A stretch of 55,178 bases of DNA from Pseudomonadota bacterium. Its GTDB lineage: Bacteria; Pseudomonadota; Gammaproteobacteria; Burkholderiales; Gallionellaceae. Position 1 is the first letter of the stretch. Every line of letters begins with the position of its first letter. The notes under the pieces are model-generated. The model saw only the letters and a program-made list of their open reading frames with translations. It ran no database searches and was not told the origin of the DNA. The position numbers and the translations under genes were made by a program. The DNA is taken from NCBI GenBank assembly GCA_021800795.1, contig JAJYYO010000002.1:211021-266198 (forward strand), given 5' to 3'. This document shows, piece after piece, positions 16,476-23,621 of this stretch.

Positions 16476-17303
16476 TTGCGGTCTCATTTCTGTCTGCGAG
16501 TTGTCATTACCGGCGCGTCGAGCGGTCTGGGACTGGCGCTCGCGCGCCATTATCTTGAAGAGGGTGCCGTCGTCGCTGCCGTGGCGCGGCGCGCTGAATT
16601 GCTGCAAGCGCTGGCGGCAGAATTTCCCGGCAGAGTTTTTTGTTATGCGCTGGACGTGCGCGATGCGGCTGCGATACGTGGGGCCGCCGACGATTTCATT
16701 TCGCGTGTCGGCGTACCCGATGTGGTCATCGCCAACGCCGGTGTCAGCGTCGGCACACTCACCGAATATGCCGAGGATATCGATGCATACGCGCAGGTTA
16801 TGGACATCAACGTGCTGGGCATGGTGAAGACTTTCCAGCCCTTTGTCGCATCGATGCGAGAGGCCGCTGGCCGGCCGCCCTCACCACTATCCTCCCCCAG
16901 AGGAGGCGAACGAGAAAGACATTTCACCCTTGTTGGGATAGCCAGCGTGGCGGGTTTTCGCGGTCTGCCCGGAGCGGGCGCCTACTCCGCGTCCAAGGCG
17001 GCCGCGATTGCCTATCTTGAATCGCTGCGCGTCGAATTGCATGGCAGCGGCGTGAAGGTGGTCACGCTTTGCCCGGGTTATATCAGGACACCGATGACGG
17101 ATATCAATCCTTATGCCATGCCGTTCATTCTGGAAGCGGACGAGGCGGCACGGCGCGTTGCCCGCGCCATCGCACGGCAAAAATCTTTTGCGGTGATTCC
17201 GTGGCAAATGGGGCTGGTCGGCATGCTGCTCAGGTTGTTGCCGCGCTGGTTGTATGACAGGCTGTTTGCGCATGCGCCGCACAAACCGCGCGGTCTGCTT
17301 TAA
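16476..17303 (+). CDS. Short-chain dehydrogenase/reductase with an in-frame repeat insert
   Basis: Classical SDR: the NAD(P)-binding VVITGASSGLGLALARHY at the start, NAGVSVG in the middle, catalytic Ser in GIASVAGFRG, and Tyr-x-x-x-Lys in GAYSASKAA. C-terminal hydrophobic residues (about 245-258) suggest membrane contact. The substrate is unknown. The start is uncertain: TTG 16476 (after GGGGAAG) is chosen, GTG 16458 or 16461 are alternatives, and no ATG lies near the fold. The peptide between MREA and TLVGIASVAG (GRPPSPLSSPRGGERERHF) is extra for the family and is encoded by a family B repeat at 16876-16928. The reading frame is kept. Confidence 0.85.
   Translation: MRSHFCLRVVITGASSGLGLALARHYLEEGAVVAAVARRAELLQALAAEFPGRVFCYALDVRDAAAIRGAADDFISRVGVPDVVIANAGVSVGTLTEYAEDIDAYAQVMDINVLGMVKTFQPFVASMREAAGRPPSPLSSPRGGERERHFTLVGIASVAGFRGLPGAGAYSASKAAAIAYLESLRVELHGSGVKVVTLCPGYIRTPMTDINPYAMPFILEADEAARRVARAIARQKSFAVIPWQMGLVGMLLRLLPRWLYDRLFAHAPHKPRGLL
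16876..16928 (+). repeat. Family B repeat, copy 4, inside the SDR coding region
   Basis: CCGCCCTCACCACTATCC, a CCTCCCCC/GAGGAGG half-hairpin and GCGAACGAGAAAGACATTTCAC match the block order of the intergenic copies. Here it is translated in frame, between helix and strand elements of the Rossmann fold. Confidence 0.7.
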
Positions 17304-17387
17304 TTTCGAATGCACCTGTACCGGAAGTTTCATGATGGCGTACCGGATTGAGCTGCAATAAAACGAGCTGTCATTGCGACCGTTTCG

Positions 17388-18326
17388 TTACACCCAGTCT
17401 TTGGGCCGCAGGAAGGAGTCGTATAACTCTGCTTCCGGCGTACCCGGTTCGGGATGCCAGTCATAGCGCCATTTCACCAGCGGCGGCATGGACAGCAGGA
17501 TGGATTCGGTGCGGCCGTTGGACTGCAAGCCGAAGATGGTGCCACGATCGATGACCAGATTGAATTCCACATAACGCCCGCGCCTGTACAGCTGGAAGTC
17601 GCGTTCGCGCTCGCCATAAGGCGTGTTCATGCGTTTTTCCAGCAGCGGCACATAGGCCGACAGGAAGTGATCGCCGACGCTCTGCTGGATGGCAAACGCC
17701 GTGTCGAAATCGGGCGTACTCATGTCGTCGAAGAAGATGCCGCCGATCCCGCGCGGTTCGTTGCGGTGCTTGAGGAAGAAATATTCGTCGCACCATTTTT
17801 TAAAACGCGGATGCAATTCGGGGTCGAAAGGCGCCAGCGAGTTCTTGCAGATCTGATGAAAATGCACCGCATCTTCCTCGAAGCCGTAGTACGGCGTCAG
17901 ATCCATGCCGCCGCCGAACCAGAACACGGCTTCGCCATCCGGCTTGTGCGCCATGAACATGCGCACGTTGGCATGCGTGGTCGGCGCATAAGGGTTTTTA
18001 GGGTGCATCACCAGCGATACGCCCATCGCCTCCCAGCTGCATCCGGCCAGCTCCGGGCGATGCGCGGTAGCCGATGCCGGCATCTTGTCGCCCTGCACAT
18101 GCGAGAATGCCACCCCGCCGCGCTCCAGCACATTGCCCTCTTCGAGGATGCAGCTGATGCCTTCGCCTTTGCCTATGCTTGTCCTGAGCTCGCTCGAAGG
18201 ACCGCCCGCTTCACGTTCCCACTTGTCGCGCAGGAATTTCCTGCCGTCCACCTGTTCCAGACGCTCGACGATCAACTCCTGCAATTCAAGCAGATATTCC
18301 TTAACGGCTACGCTGTTTACACTCAT
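17388..18326 (-). CDS. hemF: Coproporphyrinogen III oxidase, oxygen-dependent, with a repeat-derived insert
   Basis: 312 residues; converts coproporphyrinogen III to protoporphyrinogen IX in haem synthesis. Family blocks are intact: [61 protein letters not shown], and [20 protein letters not shown]. Near residues 43-53 the peptide [11 protein letters not shown] interrupts the stretch that in E. coli HemF reads as a run of glycines before RSRVL. The insert is coded by a TGTCCTGAGC-type repeat. The start is ATG 18326. It lies downstream of tsaC with a single family A arm between. Confidence 0.95.
   Translation of the reverse strand: MSVNSVAVKEYLLELQELIVERLEQVDGRKFLRDKWEREAGGPSSELRTSIGKGEGISCILEEGNVLERGGVAFSHVQGDKMPASATAHRPELAGCSWEAMGVSLVMHPKNPYAPTTHANVRMFMAHKPDGEAVFWFGGGMDLTPYYGFEEDAVHFHQICKNSLAPFDPELHPRFKKWCDEYFFLKHRNEPRGIGGIFFDDMSTPDFDTAFAIQQSVGDHFLSAYVPLLEKRMNTPYGERERDFQLYRRGRYVEFNLVIDRGTIFGLQSNGRTESILLSMPPLVKWRYDWHPEPGTPEAELYDSFLRPKDWV
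18179..18204. repeat. TGTCCTGAGC-type palindrome inside hemF (family C, copy 1)
   Basis: TTGTCCTGAGCTCGCTCGAAGG, with GTCCT and AGGAC arms, resembles 26885-26919 in the hydroxylase gene. It is translated in frame within hemF. Confidence 0.7.
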
Positions 18327-18344
18327 GTTCTCTCCAGTTTCGCC

Positions 18345-18371
18345 GTCATTCCCGCGAAGGCGGGAATTCAG
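18345..18371. repeat. Single arm of family A
   Basis: GTCATTCCCGCGAAGGCGGG followed by AATTCAG: the same 27-base palindromic unit as the ends of the 170-bp elements, here alone between tsaC and the hemF start. Confidence 0.8.
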
Positions 18372-18377
18372 CTATTA

Positions 18378-18929
18378 TTATCCACGTACAATTCTACCAT
18401 CCGTCCATGCCATTATCGTCGACGGCTGGCGGCGTTTTCCCACCAGTCCCGGCAAGACCCAGATTTTTTCCCCGAACATGCGCTGGCATTCTGCGTATGT
18501 TTTTGCAGGACGCATCCCGCTGCGATTGGCGCTGGTGGAAACCAGCGCACTCTTCACGCCATGACACAGCTGTTTAGCTGACGCATGTGCGGTAAGGCGC
18601 ACCGCCAGCGTGTCATGTGTCCCGCGCAACCACCTGGGGGCCGTTTTTTTCGTCGGCATCAGATAGGTAATGGCCCGCGCCCCGTCTTCTTTCAACCGCA
18701 GTTGCTGCTCGTTATTCAGCGGCTGCACATAGCGCGCCACCTGCCGATAGCACGATGCAATCAGGATCAGTCCCTTCTTTTGCGGGCGCTGTTTGAGCGC
18801 AAGCAAGCGTTTGACCGCCGCACGATTGGCAGGATCACACCCCAGACCATAGCAGGATTCGGTGGGATAGGCGATCAGCCCGCCCTGTGCCAGATGCGCG
18901 GCAATCGCGCGATACGAAGGCTGACTCAC
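18378..18929 (-). CDS. tsaC: TsaC/YrdC-type threonylcarbamoyl-AMP synthase
   Basis: 183 residues; makes threonylcarbamoyl-AMP for the t6A37 modification of ANN-decoding tRNAs. It shows GLIAYPTESCYGLGCDPAN, LLALKQRPQKKGLILIA, RWLRGTHDTLAVRLT, and SALVSTSANRSG, matching the short TsaC form (E. coli 190 residues) rather than long Sua5. The frame is open upstream inside purD. The GTG at 18929 overlapping the purD stop as GTGA is the natural start, giving translational coupling with purD. Confidence 0.92.
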   Translation of the reverse strand: MSQPSYRAIAAHLAQGGLIAYPTESCYGLGCDPANRAAVKRLLALKQRPQKKGLILIASCYRQVARYVQPLNNEQQLRLKEDGARAITYLMPTKKTAPRWLRGTHDTLAVRLTAHASAKQLCHGVKSALVSTSANRSGMRPAKTYAECQRMFGEKIWVLPGLVGKRRQPSTIMAWTDGRIVRG

Positions 18930-20203
18930 TTGTTTGTCTTGATTGCCCGAAAACCGATGTCGCGACGCATCTGGCAACCGTCAAAACGGATTTCGTCGAC
19001 CACCTGATAGGCGCGCCGCTGCGCCATCCGCACGCTGTCGCCCAGTGCCGTGACGCACAGCACGCGTCCGCCGCTGGTGACAACCTGGCCATCTTTGAGC
19101 GCTGTTCCGGCATGAAACACATGCACATCCTCTTCCGCACGGGCCGGCAAGCCGCTGATCACATCGCCGCTCCTCGGCGTGTCGGGATAATTGTAAGCCG
19201 CCATCACCACGCCTAACGCGGTGCGTCTGTCCCATTCCACTTCGACGCTATTAAGCGTGCCGTTCACCGCATGCTCCACCAGCGTCAGCAGATCTGTTTT
19301 CAGGCGCAACATGATGGGCTGCGTTTCCGGATCGCCCATGCGGCAGTTGAATTCCAGCACCTTGATCGAGCCATCCGGCGAGATCATCAGTCCTGCGTAC
19401 AAAAATCCCGTGTAAGTGTGACCTTCCTTTTCCATGCCGTGCACGGCGGGCATGATCACCTCGCGCAGTGCACGCGCATACACTTCAGGCGTGACCACCG
19501 GCGCCGGTGAATACGCCCCCATGCCGCCGGTATTCGGCCCCTGATCGGCATCCTTCAGGCGCTTGTGATCCTGACTGGTCGCCAGCGGCAGCACGTTTTT
19601 GCCGTCCACCATCACGATGAAGCTGGCTTCCTCGCCGGTCAGAAACTCCTCGATCACCACCCGCGCACCGGCATCCCCCAGTTTGTTATCGGACAACATC
19701 ATGTCGATCGCATCAATCGCCTCGGCCAGCGTCATCGCCACCACCACGCCCTTGCCGGCCGCCAGTCCGTCCGCCTTGATCACAATCGGCGCGCCGTGCT
19801 TGTTAACATAAGCATGCGCTGCCGCAGCATCGCTGAACGTCTCGTAAAACGCGGTGGGAATGTTGTGTCTCACCATGAATGCCTTGGCGAAATCCTTGGA
19901 CGACTCCAGCTGTGCGGCGGCACGCGTGGGCCCGAAAATTTTCAACCCTGCACGGCGGAACGCATCCACCACGCCCTTCGCCAGTGGCGCTTCGGGGCCG
20001 ACGACGGTCAGATATATGCTCTCGCGCTGCGCAAACGCCAGCAACTCGGCAACATCGCTGATGGCGACATTTTCCACGCCGTTCTCCAATGCCGTCCCCG
20101 CGTTGCCCGGTGCCACGTATACTTTTTGCACCCTGGGCGCTTGCGCCAGACGCCAAGCCAGCGCGTGCTCACGCCCGCCGGAACCGATTACTAATATCTT
20201 CAT
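18926..20203 (-). CDS. purD: Phosphoribosylamine-glycine ligase
   Basis: 425-residue ATP-grasp enzyme of purine synthesis that joins glycine to phosphoribosylamine. N-terminal GSGGREHALAWRLAQ; ATP-grasp blocks PIVIKADGLAAGKGVVVA and EEFLTGEEASFIVMVDG; substrate block DHKRLKDADQGPNTGGMGAYSPAP; metal-binding FNCRMGDPETQ. In many related genomes it directly follows purH. Here purH ends 3.4 kb away, and the gap holds an accessory islet. Confidence 0.96.
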   Translation of the reverse strand: MKILVIGSGGREHALAWRLAQAPRVQKVYVAPGNAGTALENGVENVAISDVAELLAFAQRESIYLTVVGPEAPLAKGVVDAFRRAGLKIFGPTRAAAQLESSKDFAKAFMVRHNIPTAFYETFSDAAAAHAYVNKHGAPIVIKADGLAAGKGVVVAMTLAEAIDAIDMMLSDNKLGDAGARVVIEEFLTGEEASFIVMVDGKNVLPLATSQDHKRLKDADQGPNTGGMGAYSPAPVVTPEVYARALREVIMPAVHGMEKEGHTYTGFLYAGLMISPDGSIKVLEFNCRMGDPETQPIMLRLKTDLLTLVEHAVNGTLNSVEVEWDRRTALGVVMAAYNYPDTPRSGDVISGLPARAEEDVHVFHAGTALKDGQVVTSGGRVLCVTALGDSVRMAQRRAYQVVDEIRFDGCQMRRDIGFRAIKTNK

Positions 20204-20211
20204 GTTTTTCT

Positions 20212-20619
20212 CTATTTTGATATGCGTCGCAGCACCTGCACTTTTGGTAGGATACCTTGTTGCGTCGCAATTTTCCCCAAAGCCTTGTCGAATGTGACAA
20301 ATGTTTGTTCGCCCCCACTTAAAGCCAGATGCAATGCATCGCCAAAATCCATGCCTGACTCATACCATTTGATTGCATAAAATAATGCTTCAAACGAGTG
20401 AGGCTTGAAGTTTGGTAAACCAAGTAGTCCCCGCAAACCTTGCGAAACTTCGGCGCGAGTGTAATCGCTGGTCTCCAGCACCCATACCAGCTCCAGTATG
20501 ACTGTCGGCGGCGCGGTATAAACCTCGGGACGATTCAGCAACTCGCAAACCTGTGTGCATTGAACGGCATCATCCTTGAGCAGAAAACGCGCCAGAATAT
20601 TAGTGTCGAGCGCAATCAT
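20212..20619 (-). CDS. vapC: VapC-type PIN-domain ribonuclease toxin
   Basis: 135 residues. PIN-domain acidic residues are all present: D5 (MIALDTNILARF), E43 (VILELVWVL), D91/D94 (GMDFGDALH) and D111 (FVTFDKAL). PIN toxins of VapBC systems cut RNA, often initiator tRNA, and are restrained by the cognate antitoxin. Its ATG overlaps the antitoxin stop as ATGA. It seems intact. Confidence 0.9.
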   Translation of the reverse strand: MIALDTNILARFLLKDDAVQCTQVCELLNRPEVYTAPPTVILELVWVLETSDYTRAEVSQGLRGLLGLPNFKPHSFEALFYAIKWYESGMDFGDALHLALSGGEQTFVTFDKALGKIATQQGILPKVQVLRRISK

Positions 20620-20885
20620 TCGCGTGTCGCTGTATCGCGCGCTTTTAACGTCTTAGCTATTTTTGCGCGCACCGTTGCTTCATCAACTTTTTTCGCCCCG
20701 TGCCTTGCCAGTAATCCTGCCACCTCAGACACCGTGGTCGCCGGAAACATGGGCAAAGGAGTCAGACGAATTTCGTTACCCACAAAGGAAATCGCAAACT
20801 CCGTACCTGCCGTCAGATGGTGGATTTTGCGGATTTCATTGGGAATGACAAATTGGCCCTTGGTAGAAAGTTTAACGGTTTGCAT
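20616..20885 (-). CDS. vapB: AbrB/SpoVT-type antitoxin (VapB)
   Basis: 89 residues. The N-terminal swapped-hairpin DNA-binding domain is LSTKGQFVIPNEIRKIHHL, with the usual hydrophobic pattern to LTPLP. The C-terminal half (VSEVAGLLARHGAKKVDEAT) should wrap the toxin. ATG 20885 with AGGTG upstream is preferred to a GTG two codons earlier. It is the first gene of the pair and probably autoregulates from a site upstream. Confidence 0.88.
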   Translation of the reverse strand: MQTVKLSTKGQFVIPNEIRKIHHLTAGTEFAISFVGNEIRLTPLPMFPATTVSEVAGLLARHGAKKVDEATVRAKIAKTLKARDTATRE

Positions 20886-20915
20886 AAGCACCTCATCTTG
20901 GTAAGCTCGTGCATC

Positions 20916-21317
20916 TTACCAAATTGCAAAACCTAGCGCCATACCAGCACGTTGCGCAACGTCAAGCGGCGGAGTCATTAACATCTTGCCTTCGCGTAAC
21001 GCCCAGCAGATCGCAGTGGAGCATGATGCTTGTTGTTGCACAATGTCGGCTTGCGAGCAAATCAGCACATCGGCGGGTATACGAAGCGGACGCAGTACTT
21101 GCCGCAAACGCACCATCTCGTGAAATTTATCTGGCAACGTCGGTTCAACCACCATAAAGTCGAGATCGGAACTCTCTCCTGCATCCCCGTGCGCATACGA
21201 ACCGAACAGAATCACTCTGGCAGGTTTTGCCGCTTCGCCCAATAGCAATGCAGCTTCGCGTATTGTATGATCGGCAATCAAAGCGAACTCATTAAAACTT
21301 GTGTTCGTTTGCTGCAT
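20916..21317 (-). CDS. MNT-type nucleotidyltransferase-domain protein without an adjacent HEPN gene
   Basis: 133 residues. The minimal nucleotidyltransferase motif FGSYAHGDAGESSDLDFMVV has the GS and DxD of polymerase beta-like enzymes. Such proteins often act as antitoxins that AMPylate a HEPN toxin, but no HEPN gene is next to it; neighbours are VapBC and a secreted protein. The frame is open to 21410, deep inside the upstream gene; the ATG at 21317 is chosen. A free-standing regulator or orphan antitoxin are both possible. Confidence 0.75.
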   Translation of the reverse strand: MQQTNTSFNEFALIADHTIREAALLLGEAAKPARVILFGSYAHGDAGESSDLDFMVVEPTLPDKFHEMVRLRQVLRPLRIPADVLICSQADIVQQQASCSTAICWALREGKMLMTPPLDVAQRAGMALGFAIW

Positions 21318-22014
21318 GACAAGCCCCCACAATGAATGAAGTTCTTCCTCCAGGCGAATGGAGCGCGAAGGTAAGGCGCCCAGTGTTTCTACTGATGGAT
21401 GCTTCCTCATATGCCCCTGATTCGCCAGATACGTCTGTTCGGTAGGTTATTGCTGAATCGTTAATGATAACGGCCTCTGGTTTTTCTCCTCGGCTGGCCC
21501 ATAGTTTATTGGAGCTCTCATTAAACGTATACTGAATTTCGACTCCAGCCACATAATCTGGTGATTCAAGAATACAACTCAAATTTTTATCTTTTATCTT
21601 TTCTAATGCAACATCTAATTCAGCACGATTTTTTTTACTCTGGCGATCTTGCCATTCTTTAAGATCGGCATATGTAATTTTGCCATCGCGAAGGTTAGCC
21701 AGTAATGGTGAGTATTCGTCGGATGTGTTCGGTTCGATTGCTTGAAAGTCAGTCATGCATTGCAAATGCAAATCGTAAAGGATGGCAAGCGCCTTTCTTT
21801 CCTTCATTGTTGGGTAGCGGTTGAGCTGATCCAAAGGCTTGAGCCCACTGTGTTCCCATATATAAACATTCCCGCGAAGCGAATCAAGCCTTTTATCAAA
21901 CATCGACACCTTGCATTTGGAAAGCGCTGCATTCAGAGCATCATCCTTTTGACTCGCCATCACAAATGAGGTATAGGCAAAGGCCAATACAAAAATTAAT
22001 ATTTTGAGCATCAT
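21292..22014 (-). CDS. Secreted protein of unknown function
   Basis: 240 residues with a clear signal peptide (about MMLKILIFVLAFAYTSFVMA). The mature part has three or four cysteines (SKCKVSMF, LQCMTDF, LSCILESP, GACHAAN), which may form disulfides, and a basic/polar central helix (LKEWQDRQSKKNRAELD). I do not recognise a family. AAGGA precedes ATG 22014. The DNA is more AT-rich than the flanking pur genes, which suggests recent acquisition. The end overlaps the nucleotidyltransferase start by 26 nt. Confidence 0.65.
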   Translation of the reverse strand: MMLKILIFVLAFAYTSFVMASQKDDALNAALSKCKVSMFDKRLDSLRGNVYIWEHSGLKPLDQLNRYPTMKERKALAILYDLHLQCMTDFQAIEPNTSDEYSPLLANLRDGKITYADLKEWQDRQSKKNRAELDVALEKIKDKNLSCILESPDYVAGVEIQYTFNESSNKLWASRGEKPEAVIINDSAITYRTDVSGESGAYEEASISRNTGRLTFALHSPGGRTSFIVGACHAANEHKF

Positions 22015-22056
22015 GCGTTCCTTCGCCATAAAAACTTGAAGTTCATGCCCACTGGG

Positions 22057-22752
22057 CTATGGAAGATCTAACCACTTGCCTACCACTATTCTTTTTGATT
22101 TACCAAACCATTCGTCACCGTACTCGGAGGGAATCTGACGATTGTAAGCGTGGACTACAGTAAACCATCCGTTATCTTGTACCCAATAATAATCGATAGA
22201 TTCTCCTCGCTCGTTCTGATCACCCTCAAGAGGAAAAATGCTCAATCCACCCAGCTTTTCAGAATTAAGGCAAACACAAACTCTATAGGTATTGCCGTAA
22301 TTTGCCCCTCCGAATATGTCTTTGAGGGCTTGAGGTACCGATAGTCCAGCATCGTGCAACCGACATCCAAAAGCTTTTGCAAAATAACGAAACAAATTTT
22401 GCTGCTTTTCCTTCGCATCGCGTTTCCCAAAAATCAGATTCAAATTGATTTCCAACTCGCGCGTTAACATGCTGAGATTTTTTCTTATGTAATCAGCAAA
22501 CATCACGTAGGCACGATCAAAGGGTTGTGTTGTTTCGTTATTGCATTTTGCACATAAATTATTTCTAAACATTAACTCTTTCGAGTTCGGACTCTGAATA
22601 AATTTTTTGTCCTTACCCTCAAGATTGGTTCTTACAACCCGCTTAGAGAACTTGTCACCAAACATGGCGACTACGTCTGTCTTTTTATGCAGATGCTCAC
22701 CCGTCGTAGCGATTTCACCACAAATCCAGCAGAGTTTAGATATATCCGTCAT
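22057..22752 (-). CDS. HNH-like zinc-finger protein, possibly a nuclease
   Basis: 231 residues. N-terminal CWICGEIATTGEHLHKKTDV and later NNLCAKCNNETTQPFD give two CxxC knuckles, with an EH pair after the first, as in HNH-type endonucleases of the CxxC-EH...CxxCN class. The C-terminal half (YYWVQDNGWFTVVHAYN) is unfamiliar. The DNA is AT-rich compared with its surroundings. ATG 22794 is an alternative start and would add another CxxC (CGFC). A nuclease or defence role is an inference from the fold pattern and islet context only. Confidence 0.6.
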   Translation of the reverse strand: MTDISKLCWICGEIATTGEHLHKKTDVVAMFGDKFSKRVVRTNLEGKDKKFIQSPNSKELMFRNNLCAKCNNETTQPFDRAYVMFADYIRKNLSMLTRELEINLNLIFGKRDAKEKQQNLFRYFAKAFGCRLHDAGLSVPQALKDIFGGANYGNTYRVCVCLNSEKLGGLSIFPLEGDQNERGESIDYYWVQDNGWFTVVHAYNRQIPSEYGDEWFGKSKRIVVGKWLDLP

Positions 22753-22840
22753 CGCCATCACTTTTTTGCAAAACCCACAAAGACGTAACCGCATCAATTT
22801 TAAAGACTAATCTAGCCGCTTTTCGCACAACCCATCATGC

Positions 22841-23077
22841 TTATAACGGCACGGAATCGTCATAAAGCGTTTCAGGTGCGATGTCGATTTCACCCGGCCA
22901 GATTACCGTTCCATACGCGACTTTAGCAAGATGAAACAGCTGCGCCGAGGCAATGCGATCCCATGGACGCATGGTCAGCAAAGGACGCATATCAAAACGC
23001 CGCTGCTCGCCATTCTGGAAATCCAGTTCAAGCTGAAAGTCTTGCGTAGTCTTAACGTTCACAACATCAAGCAGCAT
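22841..23077 (-). CDS. DUF2442-family protein
   Basis: 78 residues ending VPL, with the family pattern LELDFQNGEQRRFDMRPLL and VIWPGEIDIAPETLYDDSV. Members are usually encoded right after a DUF4160 gene, as here (8 nt gap), and the pair is thought to form a toxin-antitoxin-like module. The activity is not established. Confidence 0.8.
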   Translation of the reverse strand: MLLDVVNVKTTQDFQLELDFQNGEQRRFDMRPLLTMRPWDRIASAQLFHLAKVAYGTVIWPGEIDIAPETLYDDSVPL

Positions 23078-23085
23078 TTTTTACC

Positions 23086-23355
23086 TCACTGTAGCGGAGC
23101 AATTCTGAACGGGTCTTCACCATTAACAGCCAACTCCCAATCAACCATCAATTCTTCTTTGTGAATCTCGATCCAGGCTTGCACCATCTTGAGCTGTTTC
23201 GGTGGTAACTTGCCATCCAGGATACCGCCATCCTCAATCAGAATTGCCGCTTCATCACCTTGGTAGCGAACATGAATATGCGGAAGATGGTGACGACGAT
23301 TATCCCGATAAAACATTAAAACCAAGATGCCGTAAAACATGCTGATCGTTGGCAT
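23086..23355 (-). CDS. DUF4160-family protein
   Basis: 89 residues, beginning MPTISMFYGILVLMFYRDN and containing HLPHIHVRYQGDEAAI and DGKLPPKQLKMVQAWIEIHKEEL, hallmarks of the DUF4160 family. It is followed at once by its usual DUF2442 partner. The family is small, mobile and often found among toxin-antitoxin genes; a biochemical role is unknown. Confidence 0.82.
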   Translation of the reverse strand: MPTISMFYGILVLMFYRDNRRHHLPHIHVRYQGDEAAILIEDGGILDGKLPPKQLKMVQAWIEIHKEELMVDWELAVNGEDPFRIAPLQ

Positions 23356-23391
23356 GAAGAATCTCCGTATTTAACCCAAATCGTTAACTTT

Positions 23392-23557
23392 GTCATTCCC
23401 GCGCAAGCGGGAATCCAGTGAAACATACAATCCGCAAAGCGGACAAAGCCTAGTTTTTGTCCCGCTACGCGGGTGATTGTTGCGAGTTGGGCAAAACATC
23501 ACCCATACCTGCAAAAACCAACTCAAATAACTGGATTCCCGCTTGCGCGGGAATGAC
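23392..23557. repeat. 166-bp element with perfect 27-bp inverted ends (family A, copy 2)
   Basis: The left end 23392-23418 begins GTCATTCCCGCGCAAGCGGG, and the right end 23531-23557 is its exact reverse complement. The arm differs from copy 1 (CAA instead of AAA in the centre), yet both arms within each copy agree. The interior has TGTCCCGCTACGCGGGTG at about 23457-23474 but little else in common with copy 1. It marks the border between the islet and purH. Confidence 0.85.
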
Positions 23558-23563
23558 GATCAA

Positions 23564-23616
23564 CCACTCACCACTCACCACTCAATCCTCAATCCTCGAT
23601 CCTCGATCCTCAATCC
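23564..23616. repeat. Seven-base tandem array before the purH 3' end
   Basis: CCACTCA-type units (23564-23584) run into TCAATCC/TCGATCC units (23582-23616), all with a period of seven. The array touches the end of the 166-bp element and stops 6 nt before the purH stop codon. Confidence 0.75.
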
Positions 23617-23621
23617 TGCCT

